Assembly: GCF_918741285.1 (NCBI RefSeq)
Contig: NZ_CAKKNC010000001.1
Location: 620,001 to 684,000 of the forward strand
Length of the DNA: 64,000 nucleotides
Direction: 5' to 3'
Source of the DNA: Sphingobium sp. CECT 9361
Lineage (GTDB): Bacteria > Pseudomonadota > Alphaproteobacteria > Sphingomonadales > Sphingomonadaceae
Shown here: positions 36,024 to 45,919 of the stretch, piece after piece
Layout of the letters: the number at the start of each line of letters is the position of its first letter
Position numbering within the stretch: the stretch's first letter is position 1
The notes under the pieces: generated by a model
What the model was told of the DNA's origin: nothing
What the model saw: the letters and a program-made list of their open reading frames with translations, nothing else
The model's database searches: none
Made by a program: the position numbers and the translations under genes

Positions 36024-36452
36024 ATGAACGCCGCATCCCCCGTCACGCCTTACGACATGATCGGCGGCGACGAAGCCGTGGTCGCCATCGTCGGTCATTT
36101 CTACGATCTGGTGGAAAAAGAGCCCGAATATGCGGCATTAAGGGCGCTTCATGCTGCCGATCTCGGCCCGGTGCGCCATTCGCTGGAGCGGTTCCTGACG
36201 GGCTGGCTCGGCGGACCGCGGGACTGGTTCGACCGGGGAACGTGCATCATGTCGATGCACCGCGCTTTCCCGATCACCCCCGCCATCGCCACCCAATGGT
36301 CGGACGCAATGGGCCGCGCCATAATCGCCTATCGCACGGAAACGCCCGCTCTGAACGCCGACCTTGCCGAGCGCATGGCGGAGAAGATGGGCCATATGGC
36401 GCAGGGCATGATCAACCTCGCCGCCGAAAGGGCCGACGCCCCCGCCGCCTGA
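36024..36452 (+). CDS. group II truncated haemoglobin
   Basis: A 142-residue truncated globin. The family pattern is seen in order: YDMIGGDEAVVAIVGHFYDL near the start, ALRALH, FLTGWLGGPRDWF, MSMHRAFPI with the proximal His, and TQWSDAMGRAI. The Trp in TQW is the G8 position typical of group II. Such proteins bind O2 and NO and may protect respiration. The FNR-type box upstream fits that role. It stands alone on its strand. Confidence 0.88.
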   Translation: MNAASPVTPYDMIGGDEAVVAIVGHFYDLVEKEPEYAALRALHAADLGPVRHSLERFLTGWLGGPRDWFDRGTCIMSMHRAFPITPAIATQWSDAMGRAIIAYRTETPALNADLAERMAEKMGHMAQGMINLAAERADAPAA

Positions 36453-36498
36453 GCCCGTCTATACGAGGCAGCAGGCGGCGGCGCGGGTTGGGAAGGGG

Positions 36499-36813
36499 CT
36501 ATTCGTCCTCGTCGCGGTCCGTCTCGCCCATGATGTCTTCCTCATCGTCCATCTTCGGCTCACCGGCATAGGCGCCATTGTCGATATGCCCGCTGGAAAC
36601 CATCGCGTTCATCGTATCGACCAGGTCGGGGACATCGTCGGGGATGATCTGTGTGCGGTCCGGCTTGCCGCCGCGCTCGCTTTCTTCATTGACTTCGGTG
36701 CCATGGCGCCGCGCATCGGCGGCGACGTCCTGCGCCTGACCGCTATCGGCTTGCTCGCTATTGTCGGGGTCGGCGTCGGGGAAGGGGGGTGTGTTGGGGG
36801 TCTGGGCGGTCAT
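36499..36813 (-). CDS. acidic, disordered hypothetical protein (104 aa)
   Basis: A 104-residue protein rich in Asp, Glu, Pro and Ser with one more ordered stretch (about 55-80, PDDVPDLVDTMNAMVSSG) and an acidic tail. GAAGGA six bases before the ATG supports this start rather than the longer frame. No family is recognised. It faces away from the glycine-zipper gene. Confidence 0.6.
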   Translation of the reverse strand: MTAQTPNTPPFPDADPDNSEQADSGQAQDVAADARRHGTEVNEESERGGKPDRTQIIPDDVPDLVDTMNAMVSSGHIDNGAYAGEPKMDDEEDIMGETDRDEDE

Positions 36814-36988
36814 GGCATATCCTTCATGCAAAAGAGCAAGCTGCCGGGATAACGCCGCGCCCCTCCCGCCCGTTCCGAGCTCCGACGGAAAGCTGAACCC
36901 CACCCGTCCACGCGGTTATGTTCCGTTCATGCAACTACTTTGCAGCGCCCCTCGTTCTGCCCTCACTAAAGACACAAGGGAACACGCC

Positions 36989-37525
36989 ATGAAGAAGTTC
37001 TTGCTCAGCCTGTCCATCGCATCGATGGCCATCACCGCCGCCCCCGCCATGGCGGAGCAACCCGGACAAGGCTGGCGTCAGGATCAGCGCGAAGACCGTC
37101 GCGAAGAGCGTCAGGACCGCCGGGACGATCGTCGCGACGACCGTCAGGATCGCCGTGCCGACCGGCGCGATGACCGCCGCGACCATCGTCGGGAAGTGCG
37201 CGATTATCGCCAGTATCGCAATTACGACTGGAACCGCCCCGAACGCGGCCAGCGCTACGACGCACAGCGCTATTATCGCGATGGCCGCTATTATCAGCCG
37301 CAGCGTGTGACGCGCAACACCCGCGTTTATCGCGGTGGCGACGGTCGCTATTACTGCCGCCGCAATGACGGCACGACTGGCCTGATCGTCGGCGCGGCCA
37401 TCGGCGGCTTGCTGGGCAACCGCATCGACAATGGCGGCTCCGGCCTGCTCGGCACGCTGATCGGTGCAGGCGGCGGCGGACTGGTCGGTCGCGAAATCGA
37501 TCGCGGCGGCACCACCTGCCGCTAA
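36989..37525 (+). CDS. glycine-zipper 2TM envelope protein with Arg/Asp repeats
   Basis: A 178-residue exported protein: a signal peptide ending APAMA (residues 1-22), a striking block of DRR/DDR repeats (about 30-70), a Tyr/Arg-rich segment, then a C-terminal glycine-zipper domain (GLIVGAAIGGLLGNRID and GLLGTLIGAGGGGLVGREID, about 130-172). Proteins of this type (RcnB/YmgG-like) sit in the periplasm or outer membrane. Function unknown. Confidence 0.78.
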   Translation: MKKFLLSLSIASMAITAAPAMAEQPGQGWRQDQREDRREERQDRRDDRRDDRQDRRADRRDDRRDHRREVRDYRQYRNYDWNRPERGQRYDAQRYYRDGRYYQPQRVTRNTRVYRGGDGRYYCRRNDGTTGLIVGAAIGGLLGNRIDNGGSGLLGTLIGAGGGGLVGREIDRGGTTCR

Positions 37526-37648
37526 GGCAAAGGCTATGGGGCGGGCGGACACAGTTTCGCTCGCCCCAATCGCTATCTATAACGCAGCGCTTGACCATCG
37601 CAGCCCGGCATCGGATGAGACACCATCCAAGGCTGTGAGTGAAACGAC

Positions 37649-38017
37649 ATGACCGAAAACTGGCTCTACGACGCGCACCCCGCCATGTTCCGCAGCAACC
37701 CGCTGCTCTTCATCCTGCTGCTCATCTCCGTCGTCGGCATCGTCGGCCTCGGCATATGGTGGATCAAGTGCAAGGGGGAACGCCTCGCCGTCAGCGACAG
37801 CGAAATCCTGATGGAGCGCGGCCTCCTCTCCAAGCAACGCACGCAACTCGCCCTCTCCAGCGTCCGCACCGTCCGCATCAGCCAGAGCGTCTTTCAGCGG
37901 ATGCTAGGCGTCGGCAATATCGAGATTTTCAGCGCAGGCGACTATGCCGAAATCGCGATCCGCGGCATGCCCGATCCCAACCGCGTCCGCGCACTCGCTG
38001 CCCGCCGCGACGCCTGA
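37649..38017 (+). CDS. bacterial PH-domain membrane protein
   Basis: A 122-residue protein with an N-terminal membrane helix (about 19-43) followed by a bPH2/YdbS-type PH domain (about 45-115): ERLAVSDSEILMERGLLSK, LALSSVRTVRISQSVFQRMLGVG, and EIAIRGMPDPNRVRAL. Such proteins are cytoplasmic-face membrane proteins of unclear role. Confidence 0.8.
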   Translation: MTENWLYDAHPAMFRSNPLLFILLLISVVGIVGLGIWWIKCKGERLAVSDSEILMERGLLSKQRTQLALSSVRTVRISQSVFQRMLGVGNIEIFSAGDYAEIAIRGMPDPNRVRALAARRDA

Positions 38018-38021
38018 CTGG

Positions 38022-38357
38022 CTATTTCCCGACGAACAGAAACGCCACCGCACCCATAATACACATGAACGCCGCAAAGTGCCGCCAGCTTAGCGGCTCG
38101 CCCAGCACCAGCACCATGAACGCGCCGAACACGATCAGCGTAATGGCCTCCTGCGTGATCTTGAGCTGCGCGCCGCTCCATCCATGCGCATAGCCGATCC
38201 GGTTGGCGGGTACGGCCAGACAATATTCGAACAGCGCAATGCCCCAGCTTATCAGGATCACCGCGAACAGCGGTTTGCTCATCCCGCCTTTCAGGTGCCA
38301 ATACCACGCAATCGTCATCATCACGTTCGATCCGATAAGCAAGGCGACGGGAATCAT
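38022..38357 (-). CDS. DUF486 (DMT-superfamily) small membrane protein
   Basis: A 111-residue protein with four membrane helices and the DUF486 signatures TIAWYWHLKG and AVPANRIGY near the middle. The start at 38357 is preferred because GAGGA lies 7 bases upstream; a longer frame extends to 38405. Function unknown, though the fold is that of EmrE-size transporters. It ends 4 bases from the PH-domain gene and diverges from purA. Confidence 0.8.
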   Translation of the reverse strand: MIPVALLIGSNVMMTIAWYWHLKGGMSKPLFAVILISWGIALFEYCLAVPANRIGYAHGWSGAQLKITQEAITLIVFGAFMVLVLGEPLSWRHFAAFMCIMGAVAFLFVGK

Positions 38358-38506
38358 GCAGTAATCCTCGATTGCGGGGCCGCGATATTCCAGCTTGCAC
38401 GACAATACGCAAAGGCTTGTGCAAGCCTTGCGATGTTGGTCTTTGATCCTTAGAGGGGCCGGGACTTTTCCTGCTGCGGCAGGATTCCCAGCGCAAGGAT
38501 TACCAA

Positions 38507-39796
38507 GTGGCCAATGTGACCGTGATCGGTGCCCAGTGGGGCGATGAGGGCAAGGGCAAGATCGTCGACTGGCTGGCCGAACGTGCCGACGTCGTCGTCC
38601 GCTTTCAGGGCGGTCATAATGCCGGGCACACGCTGGTCGTCGGTGAAAATGTCTACAAGCTGTCTCTGCTCCCTTCGGGCATCGTGCGCGGCACGCTTTC
38701 GGTCATCGGCAACGGCGTCGTGCTCGATCCGTGGCACTTCCGCGATGAAGTCGCGAAGCTGGCGGGGCAGGGGGTCATCATCACGCCCGAAAATCTTCAG
38801 ATCGCCGAAACCTGCCCGCTGATCCTGCCGTTCCATCGCGATCTCGACGGACTGCGCGAAGATGCCAGCGGCGCGGGCAAGATCGGCACTACCCGTCGCG
38901 GCATCGGCCCGGCTTATGAAGACAAGGTCGGCCGTCGCGCCATCCGCGTCTGCGACCTCGCCCATCTCGACGATCTGGGGCCGCAGATCGACCGTCTGAC
39001 CGCGCATCACGACGCTCTGCGCGCCGGTTTCGGCGAACCGCCGATTGACCGCGACGCCCTGATGGCGGAACTGCGCGAAGTCGCCGACTTCATCCTGCCT
39101 TATGCCAAGCCCGTCTGGCTCACGCTCAACACGGCCAAGGCGCAGGGCAAGCGCATCCTGTTCGAAGGCGCGCAGGGCGTCCTGCTCGATGTCGATCATG
39201 GCACCTATCCCTTCGTCACCTCGTCGAACACCATTGCGGGAACGGCAGCAGGCGGATCGGGCCTCGGCCCCTCGGCCGCCGGGTTCGTGCTGGGCATTGT
39301 AAAGGCCTACACCACCCGCGTCGGCTCCGGCCCGTTTCCGACCGAACTGGAGGACGAAACCGGCCAGCGCCTCGGCGAACGCGGCCATGAATTCGGCACC
39401 GTCACCGGCCGCAAGCGTCGCTGTGGCTGGTTCGATGCCGTGCTCGTGCGGCAGTCGGTTGCCGTGTCGGGCGTCACCGGCATTGCGCTCACAAAGCTGG
39501 ACGTGCTCGACGGGTTCGAGGAACTGAAAATCTGCGTCGGCTACACCATCGGTGACAAGACTTACGATTATCTGCCTGCCCATACGCAGGATCAGGCCCG
39601 CGCACAGCCCGTCTACGAAACCATCGAAGGCTGGCCCGACACCACTGCGGGCGCACGCAGTTGGGCCGACCTGCCTGCACAGGCCATCAAATATATCCGC
39701 CGGATCGAGGAACTGATCGGCTGCCCGGTCACTCTGGTATCGACTTCGCCCCAACGCGACGACACGATTCTGGTGCGCGACCCCTTCGCGGACTGA
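38507..39796 (+). CDS. purA: adenylosuccinate synthase
   Basis: A 429-residue GTP-dependent ligase joining IMP and aspartate in AMP synthesis. The N-terminal [11 protein letters not shown] loop, GGHNAGHT, the [13 protein letters not shown] loop and [16 protein letters not shown] are all present, and the length matches the family. The start is a GTG with AAGGA 7 bases upstream; no earlier ATG fits. Confidence 0.96.
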   Translation: MANVTVIGAQWGDEGKGKIVDWLAERADVVVRFQGGHNAGHTLVVGENVYKLSLLPSGIVRGTLSVIGNGVVLDPWHFRDEVAKLAGQGVIITPENLQIAETCPLILPFHRDLDGLREDASGAGKIGTTRRGIGPAYEDKVGRRAIRVCDLAHLDDLGPQIDRLTAHHDALRAGFGEPPIDRDALMAELREVADFILPYAKPVWLTLNTAKAQGKRILFEGAQGVLLDVDHGTYPFVTSSNTIAGTAAGGSGLGPSAAGFVLGIVKAYTTRVGSGPFPTELEDETGQRLGERGHEFGTVTGRKRRCGWFDAVLVRQSVAVSGVTGIALTKLDVLDGFEELKICVGYTIGDKTYDYLPAHTQDQARAQPVYETIEGWPDTTAGARSWADLPAQAIKYIRRIEELIGCPVTLVSTSPQRDDTILVRDPFAD

Positions 39797-39815
39797 CAAC
39801 TATAGGAGCCACGCC

Positions 39816-40406
39816 ATGTCCCTCTCGATCCCGGTTTTCTATGGCTCCTATCGCTCCGACCGGATGGGCATCCGCCTCGCGGACTATATTGTCGCGGGCC
39901 TTGCGGCGCGTGGCGACAAACCAGAATTGATCGACGCAAAGGCTATCGACTTGCCGATGCTCGACCGCATGTACAAGGAATATCCCAAGGGCGAAGCGCC
40001 ACCGGCGATGGAAAAGCTGGCCGAAACAATCCGTGACGCGGATGCTTTCGTCTTCGTCACCGGCGAATATAATTGGGGGATGCAGCCGGGCCTCAAAAAC
40101 CTGACCGACCATTTTCTCGAAGAATGGTTCTGGCGTCCCGCCGCCATCGCCAGCTATTCGGCGGGTCGGCTTGCCGGGGCACGCGCCAACAGCATGTGGC
40201 ATCCTACGCTCAGCGAGATGGGCATGGTCGTCATTTCCAGCACCCTGACCGTCGGACCGATTGCCCAGACTCTCGACGAACAGGGCAAGACCACCGGCGA
40301 CGCGGGCAAATCGCTCGACCGCGCCTTCCCGCGCTTTGCCGACGATCTGTCATGGTGGGCACAAGCGGCAAAGACACAGCGGGCCGCCAAAGCGCCGCCC
40401 TACTGA
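39816..40406 (+). CDS. NADPH-dependent FMN reductase family protein
   Basis: A 196-residue flavodoxin-fold protein with the FMN_red pattern: FYGSYRSDRMGIRLADYI at the phosphate loop and GEYNWGMQPGLKNLTDHF in the middle. AGGAG lies 7 bases before the ATG, 19 bases after purA. It may act as a quinone, azo or FMN reductase. The SQ monooxygenase 30 kb away needs an FMN reductase; supply from here is possible but unsupported by linkage. Confidence 0.82.
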   Translation: MSLSIPVFYGSYRSDRMGIRLADYIVAGLAARGDKPELIDAKAIDLPMLDRMYKEYPKGEAPPAMEKLAETIRDADAFVFVTGEYNWGMQPGLKNLTDHFLEEWFWRPAAIASYSAGRLAGARANSMWHPTLSEMGMVVISSTLTVGPIAQTLDEQGKTTGDAGKSLDRAFPRFADDLSWWAQAAKTQRAAKAPPY

Positions 40407-40409
40407 TCG

Positions 40410-41543
40410 TTATTCCAGCACCCCGAGCAGCAGCAGGACTATCGCAAACAGGAGCAGCACGATGACGGTCGACATCATCAGCACCATCAGCCGCAACGCA
40501 CTGCCCACCCGCGAGCTGCCATAGGCACCGCGCAACTGCTTATACATGTGGATCGGCGGAATGATCATCAATGCCACGCCCCAGATGGCGATGCCGACCC
40601 CCAATGACGCCGCGATGCTCAAAACGATCAGCAACAACAGCATGAAGCTGATCGAATAGGTCGCGAAAATGGCATGGTCGTACAGGTGAATGTCCCGCCG
40701 CCAGAAATACATGATCCACAGGAACGGGATGCTCAGCGGGATCAGCATCCAGCTATATTTATACCCGTTGGTCTTGAGTTTGTAGATCAGCAACGAGGGG
40801 TTATCCTGCGCCTTCTCGATCGCGTGATCCAGCGCCGTCCAGCCTGTGTTGGCGTCAAAACGATCGCTCTTGCCGCCAGTGTTCGCCTTGCTCGAAGTGC
40901 GCTTGTCCAGTTCTGCAAGCTTCGACCAGTCACCCGTTGCTACCGCCGCCATGCCGTCGCGATCGTCGATCTTGTTGGCAATCTGCGTATCCAGTCTGGC
41001 CTTTTCGGCGGCACTAAGCTTGGGATCCAGCCGCACCTTCTGTAACGTGTCGATCTCTTTCTGCGTTCGGGCATATTCCTCCTTGATGCCCGCGCGCCAA
41101 TCCCCGACCGGCACATCCTTGCCACCGATGTTGACGTTCTGATTGCCACCCAGCAGCGCGCCGCCGGTAAAGCCGAAGACGGCAAAGGTCAGGAACACCG
41201 TGAAGAGGAACAACGCCATCGGCGACACGAATCTGGCCCGCTGGCCATCGATGAATCGCCGCGTCAGCCTGCCGGGGTGGAACGCAAGCTCCGGCAACGT
41301 GCGCCACACTTTCCCTTCGAAATGGAATACGCCGTGCAATATGTCATGACCCAGCGATCCCAGGCTGCGGTGAATATGCCCGGCCTGTCCGCATTGCGCA
41401 CAATAGGGGCCGGTCAACGCCGCGCCACAATTGGCGCAGGGGCCATGTACGTCATGCGCAGCCGCACCATGGGCCGGTTCGACAGCGCGCGCGATCATGC
41501 CGCCTGTCAGGGCATCGCCCGCTGCTTCGATTTCCCCCGTCAT
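40410..41543 (-). CDS. DUF3667 membrane protein with N-terminal zinc ribbon
   Basis: A 377-residue protein. Residues about 35-55 form a Cys4 zinc ribbon ([18 protein letters not shown]); the DUF3667 block follows ([34 protein letters not shown]), then five or so membrane helices, one at about 105-130 and the rest after 265. AGGA lies 8 bases before the ATG. Function unknown. It diverges from proA. Confidence 0.82.
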   Translation of the reverse strand: MTGEIEAAGDALTGGMIARAVEPAHGAAAHDVHGPCANCGAALTGPYCAQCGQAGHIHRSLGSLGHDILHGVFHFEGKVWRTLPELAFHPGRLTRRFIDGQRARFVSPMALFLFTVFLTFAVFGFTGGALLGGNQNVNIGGKDVPVGDWRAGIKEEYARTQKEIDTLQKVRLDPKLSAAEKARLDTQIANKIDDRDGMAAVATGDWSKLAELDKRTSSKANTGGKSDRFDANTGWTALDHAIEKAQDNPSLLIYKLKTNGYKYSWMLIPLSIPFLWIMYFWRRDIHLYDHAIFATYSISFMLLLLIVLSIAASLGVGIAIWGVALMIIPPIHMYKQLRGAYGSSRVGSALRLMVLMMSTVIVLLLFAIVLLLLGVLE

Positions 41544-41640
41544 GGCGTCGATCCTATCATGCGCGCTTCTCTTGGCAACTGCTCATCGCGGCTGCATGGG
41601 TGCGTTTCCTACACCAGCAAATCATGGTAGTGACGCGCCC

Positions 41641-42906
41641 ATGAACGACATGACTCAAACACCCGAAATGCTCATCGCCATGCTCGGCGCGCGCGCGCGC
41701 AAGGCGGCAGCGATTCTGGCGCAGGCCACGGACGAACAAAAGGCGCAGGCGCTCAAACTTGCTGCGCAGGCTCTGCGCGATGCGGCACCGGCCATCGCAG
41801 CCGCCAATGCCCGCGATATGGAAAACGCCGCAGCCAACGGATTGTCGCCAGCGATGCTCGATCGCTTGCGTCTGGACGCGGGGCGCATTGCCGCCACGGC
41901 AGACGGTGTGGAAGCGGTCGCCACACTCCCCAATCCGCTGGGTGCGATCATCGACAGCAGCGAACGGCCTAATGGTCTTGTCCTGCAGCGTGTCCGCGTG
42001 CCGCTGGGCGTGATCGGGATCATCTACGAAAGCCGCCCCAATGTCACCGCCGATGCCGCTGCACTGTGTCTGCGTGCCGGCAATGCCGTCATCCTGCGCG
42101 GCGGCAGCGAAGCGGTCGAAAGCAACCGCGCCATCCACGCCGCCATGCTGTCCGGCATTGTGGCAGCAGGCCTGCCTGCTGACGTCGTTCAGATCGTGCC
42201 GACCACAGACCGCGCTGCCGTCGGGGCCTTGCTCAAGGCATCCGAATTTGTCGACCTCATCATCCCGCGCGGCGGCAAAAGCCTTGTCGCGCGCGTGCAA
42301 GAGGAAGCGCGCGTTCCCGTCCTCGCGCATCTCGACGGCATCAACCACAGCTACGTCCATGCTGCGGCCGATCCTGACATGGCATGCGCGTTGGTGGTCA
42401 ATGCCAAGATGCGGCGGACCGGCGTCTGCGGCGCCACGGAAACGGTCCTGATCGATCGTAATTTCGTCGGTGCAGACCGACTCGTCCAAGCGCTTCTCGA
42501 CGCGAAATGCGCGGTGCGGGGGGATGGCGACGTGCAGGCGCTGGACACGCGCGCTACGCCCGCGGCCGATGACGATTGGGACACAGAATATCTCGACGCC
42601 ATCGTGTCGGTGCGAATGGTCGATGGGCCGGAGGACGCCATTGCCCATATCGCTGCGCATGGCAGCCATCATACCGATGCCATTATCACCGAAGATGCCG
42701 CAACTGCTGAGCAGTTCCTCAACGCCGTCGACAGCGCTATCGTTATGTGGAACGCTTCCACCCAGTTCGCCGATGGGGGCGAATTTGGCCTGGGCGCGGA
42801 AATCGGCATTTCGACCGGACGCCTCCACGCGCGCGGCCCTGTCGCGCTGGAAGGGCTGACGACTTACAAATGGTTGGTGCGCGGCACGGGGCAGACGCGC
42901 CCGTAA
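41641..42906 (+). CDS. proA: gamma-glutamyl phosphate reductase
   Basis: A 421-residue NADPH-dependent enzyme of proline synthesis that reduces glutamyl-5-phosphate to the semialdehyde. The catalytic Cys lies in [12 protein letters not shown]; other family stretches are [16 protein letters not shown] and [10 protein letters not shown]. The ATG at 41641 gives the normal length; the frame is open further upstream into the region opposite the DUF3667 gene. It heads the block continuing with nadD, rsfS and rlmH. Confidence 0.94.
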   Translation: MNDMTQTPEMLIAMLGARARKAAAILAQATDEQKAQALKLAAQALRDAAPAIAAANARDMENAAANGLSPAMLDRLRLDAGRIAATADGVEAVATLPNPLGAIIDSSERPNGLVLQRVRVPLGVIGIIYESRPNVTADAAALCLRAGNAVILRGGSEAVESNRAIHAAMLSGIVAAGLPADVVQIVPTTDRAAVGALLKASEFVDLIIPRGGKSLVARVQEEARVPVLAHLDGINHSYVHAAADPDMACALVVNAKMRRTGVCGATETVLIDRNFVGADRLVQALLDAKCAVRGDGDVQALDTRATPAADDDWDTEYLDAIVSVRMVDGPEDAIAHIAAHGSHHTDAIITEDAATAEQFLNAVDSAIVMWNASTQFADGGEFGLGAEIGISTGRLHARGPVALEGLTTYKWLVRGTGQTRP

Positions 42907-42999
42907 ACAGTGCCGCTCGCGCTATTTCTTTGCAAGCGTACCCATTATCGTCGCAAGCCATAGATTGCCGCCCGCGTCCCAGTCTGCCAAAGCGGGACC

Positions 43000-43629
43000 A
43001 TGGCCCGGATCGGCATATTGGGTGGCTCCTTCAATCCCGCGCATGGCGGCCATCGCGCCATTTCGCTCTTCGCGCTCAAGGCGCTGGGGCTGGATGAAGT
43101 GTGGTGGCTCGTTTCCCCGGGCAATCCGCTGAAACCGGCCAAGGGCATGGCATCGCTGCCCGCCCGCTTGGCCAGCGCCCGGCATCAGGCGCGCCGCGCG
43201 CCTATCCGCCCGACCGCAATCGAACGGCAACTGGGTACGCGCTATACCGTCGATACGCTCCGAAAGCTGACAAGGCGCTACCCCGCGCATGACTTCATCT
43301 GGTTGATGGGCGCGGACAATCTGATTCAGTTCGGCCAATGGAAGAACTGGCGCGGTATCGCGCGAATCATGCCCATTGCCGTAATCGCGCGTCCGGGCTA
43401 TGAGGGACAGGCTCATGGCACGTTCGCCATGGCGTGGCTGCGGCGCTTCGTCCGGCCCGCGCGCCAGAGCAGACACTGGACGGACTGGAGACCGCCAGCG
43501 CTTGTGCTGTTGCGCTTTCGCCCTGATCCAAGATCGGCGACCCTGCTGCGGCAGGCGGACCCCCTCTGGCATCGTGAGTTTAAGAATTTGCGCGTGCGCG
43601 ATCCGCTCACGCGCGCAATGATTGTATGA
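43000..43629 (+). CDS. nadD: nicotinate-nucleotide adenylyltransferase
   Basis: A 209-residue enzyme making nicotinate adenine dinucleotide in NAD synthesis. The nucleotide-binding motif GGSFNPAHGGH lies at residues 6-16; RYTVDTLRKL and LMGADNLIQFGQWKNW follow. The usual late ISST-type motif is replaced by RSATLLRQ. The stop is 10 bases before the TTG of rsfS, so the two are translated together. Confidence 0.92.
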   Translation: MARIGILGGSFNPAHGGHRAISLFALKALGLDEVWWLVSPGNPLKPAKGMASLPARLASARHQARRAPIRPTAIERQLGTRYTVDTLRKLTRRYPAHDFIWLMGADNLIQFGQWKNWRGIARIMPIAVIARPGYEGQAHGTFAMAWLRRFVRPARQSRHWTDWRPPALVLLRFRPDPRSATLLRQADPLWHREFKNLRVRDPLTRAMIV

Positions 43630-43639
43630 AGGAGTAGAA

Positions 43640-44059
43640 TTGCCCAGACCGACCCCCGCCAACGATACGGCGCAGCATGAAGAGATCGAAGATCGTCCTT
43701 ATGCCGACACCGAATCCGTGGCCGCCCTGCACGCCCTTGTCATGCAGTCGCTTGACGACGACCAGGCGCAGGACATCATCTCGATCCCGCTCGAAGGCAA
43801 AAGCAGCATCGCCGACTATATGGTGATCGCAAGCGGTCGTTCGTCGCGTCAGGTCGCTACCATGGCACAGAAGCTGGCCGAGCGCGTGAAGCATTCCACC
43901 GGACGCAGCGCGCGTATCGAAGGGCTCCCGGTTGCCGACTGGGTACTCATCGACGCAGGCGACATCATCGTCCACCTGTTTCGGCCGGAAGTACGCAGCT
44001 TCTACAATCTGGAACGGATGTGGGGCTTTGTCGATGCGCCGGTCGCTGGCACGGCTTAA
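43640..44059 (+). CDS. rsfS: ribosome silencing factor RsfS
   Basis: A 139-residue protein that binds ribosomal protein L14 and blocks subunit joining. The domain spans about 25-135: DDDQAQDIISIPLEGKSS, ADYMVIASGRSSRQV, ADWVLIDAGDIIVHLFRPEVR and FYNLERMW. The start is TTG, chosen because AAGGAG sits exactly five bases before it; the other TTG at 43622 lies inside nadD. Confidence 0.93.
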   Translation: MPRPTPANDTAQHEEIEDRPYADTESVAALHALVMQSLDDDQAQDIISIPLEGKSSIADYMVIASGRSSRQVATMAQKLAERVKHSTGRSARIEGLPVADWVLIDAGDIIVHLFRPEVRSFYNLERMWGFVDAPVAGTA

Positions 44060-44089
44060 CGCCGCCTACTAAGACCTCAAACCACCTCT

Positions 44090-44147
44090 GTTCGGTTTGA
44101 GCTTGTCGAGAACGTCAAGCTGCGTTCTCGATCAGCTAGAACCGAAC
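44090..44147. repeat. dispersed inverted repeat, copy 2
   Basis: 25-base arms (44090-44114 and 44123-44147) pair with four mismatches around an 8-base loop. The left arm carries the core found at 9326-9349, differing at one base. It lies between rsfS and rlmH and could also act as a transcript end or stabiliser. Confidence 0.85.
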
Positions 44148-44183
44148 GGGGTGCAGTAAAGCGCTACATCGGGAGACCGTCAC

Positions 44184-44606
44184 TTGCTCCTGCACATCAT
44201 CGCGCGTGGCAAGATCGGCCGCTCGCCCGAAGCGGACCTTGTCGACCGCTATCTCAAGCGTGTCACGCTGCCGACCAAAGTGACCGAGATGCCTGACCGT
44301 GGCGGTAAGCTGCCGCCCGTCCTTCCCGGTACCGTGACCGTGATGCTGGATGAAAAGGGGCAGCAGCTTTCGTCGATGGTCTTCGCCCGCCGGATCGAAG
44401 GCTGGCGCGACAACGGCACCCGCGAATGTCGCTTCCTGATCGGCGCGGCGGATGGCTTTGACGATGCTGCGCGCGCCGATGCGGACCTGTTGATCGCCTT
44501 CGGCGCGATGACATGGCCGCACATGATGGCGCGGGCGATGCTTGCCGAACAATTGTGGCGCGCAACGAGCATCCTTGCCAATCACCCCTATCATCGCGAA
44601 GGGTGA
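44184..44606 (+). CDS. rlmH: 23S rRNA (pseudouridine1915-N3)-methyltransferase
   Basis: A 140-residue SPOUT methyltransferase acting on helix 69 of 23S rRNA. Family features: the LLHIIARGKIG start, DEKGQQLSS, FLIGAADGF in place of the usual FxIGGxxG, and the C-terminal EQLWRATSILANHPYHRE. The start is TTG, with GGGAG about 8 bases upstream. It follows rsfS as in many bacteria, separated here by the repeat. Confidence 0.93.
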   Translation: MLLHIIARGKIGRSPEADLVDRYLKRVTLPTKVTEMPDRGGKLPPVLPGTVTVMLDEKGQQLSSMVFARRIEGWRDNGTRECRFLIGAADGFDDAARADADLLIAFGAMTWPHMMARAMLAEQLWRATSILANHPYHREG

Positions 44607-44610
44607 TGTT

Positions 44611-45840
44611 ATGGGCAGGGGGCGGATCAGTGCAGGCATAGCGGCAGCGGGCGTCGCCGCGCTGCTGGGCTATGCGGCGCTGGCGCAGGATGTCGTTCTT
44701 CCCGGCACCGGCCCGACCAGTCTGGCGTCGGAACAGCAAGCCCTGACCTCCGCGCGCAAGCAGGCGCAGGCCGCCGCGCGTCGATCCCGGCTCCTCGAAA
44801 CACAGGCCAATCAGGCTACGCAGGATGCGGACCGCGCCAGTCGCCGCGCCGCCGCTGTCGCTGCGCGCATTCAGGAATCCGAAGCCGATATTCAGGCGGC
44901 ACAGGCGCGGATCGCCATCATCACGCGCCTGCAACGTGCTCAGGCGCACAGGCTTGCGGAACGCCAGCAACCGATTGTGAAACTGACGGCGGCATTGCAA
45001 ATGCTCGCGCGTCGTCCTGTTGCGCTTGCCATCGCGCAGCCCGGATCGATCAGCGATGCGGTGCATATGCGCCTCGTCCTCGACGCCGTGTTGCCCGTAA
45101 TCCGGGCGCGAACGGCGGGACTCCGCGCAGAGCTGGTACGCAGCCGAAAACTGCGGGGTGTTGCCGAACAGGCCGCCAAAGCCCTTGAGCTCAGCCAGGC
45201 CCAGCTTGCAACCCGTCAAGGCGAACTGCGCCGCCTGGAAACCGAAAAGCGCATTGCGTCGCGTGACTATCGGTCCAGCGCGAATGTGGAGGCTGATCGC
45301 GCCATTGCTCTGGGAGAGCGCGCCCGTGACATCGTCGATCTGATGGACCGGCTGGAGGAGGCGGGTGCCGTTCGGGAACGGCTGGCCAGCTTGCCCGGCC
45401 CGACATTGCGGCCTAATCAACCGGGCCAGACCGCCTCGCCACAGGTGGTGGCCATAGCAACCCAAAACCGCCTGCCGGCCTACCGCATGCCGGTCGTCGG
45501 ACAGCTTGTCACCGGCTTTGGCGAAGTGTCGGAAGGCGGGGTGCGCTCGCGTGGACTGACGCTGGCGACACAGCCCAATGCGCAGGTCGTGGCACCGACC
45601 GCAGGCAGGATCGTTTTCGCCGGTTACTATCGCGGCTTCGGCCAGATCCTGATTATCGATCACGGGCAGGGATGGACGACACTCATCACCAACCTCCACC
45701 GCCTGTCGGTCAGTGTAGGCGATTCGGTGCGTCAGGGAACGCCGCTCGCCATCGCAGGCCCCGTCGCGACGACCGTCACTGTCGAGTTGCGCCGCAACAG
45801 CCGCCCGATCGATATCGTCCCCTTGTTAGCGCGCGAATAA
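44611..45840 (+). CDS. EnvC-like murein hydrolase activator (degenerate M23/LytM)
   Basis: A 409-residue envelope protein: a signal sequence (residues about 5-27), a long coiled coil (about 35-265, Ala/Gln/Arg-rich) and a C-terminal LytM domain (about 290-405). The zinc ligands of active M23 peptidases are absent: the HxxxD site reads SRGLTLAT and the last His motif reads VTVELRRN. This is the state of E. coli EnvC, which activates amidases in cell division rather than cutting peptidoglycan. It starts four bases after rlmH. Confidence 0.85.
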   Translation: MGRGRISAGIAAAGVAALLGYAALAQDVVLPGTGPTSLASEQQALTSARKQAQAAARRSRLLETQANQATQDADRASRRAAAVAARIQESEADIQAAQARIAIITRLQRAQAHRLAERQQPIVKLTAALQMLARRPVALAIAQPGSISDAVHMRLVLDAVLPVIRARTAGLRAELVRSRKLRGVAEQAAKALELSQAQLATRQGELRRLETEKRIASRDYRSSANVEADRAIALGERARDIVDLMDRLEEAGAVRERLASLPGPTLRPNQPGQTASPQVVAIATQNRLPAYRMPVVGQLVTGFGEVSEGGVRSRGLTLATQPNAQVVAPTAGRIVFAGYYRGFGQILIIDHGQGWTTLITNLHRLSVSVGDSVRQGTPLAIAGPVATTVTVELRRNSRPIDIVPLLARE

Positions 45841-45919
45841 GCCCGCATCCAAAATGCCTGCTGGACGTCCGTGCAACTGTGATTAAGGTAGCGTGATCAA
45901 TATCTTGGAGAAGATGCTC

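Noticed and set aside
39816..40406. The missing flavin reductase of the SQ pathway
   Set aside because: The family could make FMNH2, but the gene is 30 kb away beside purA with no sign of shared control.
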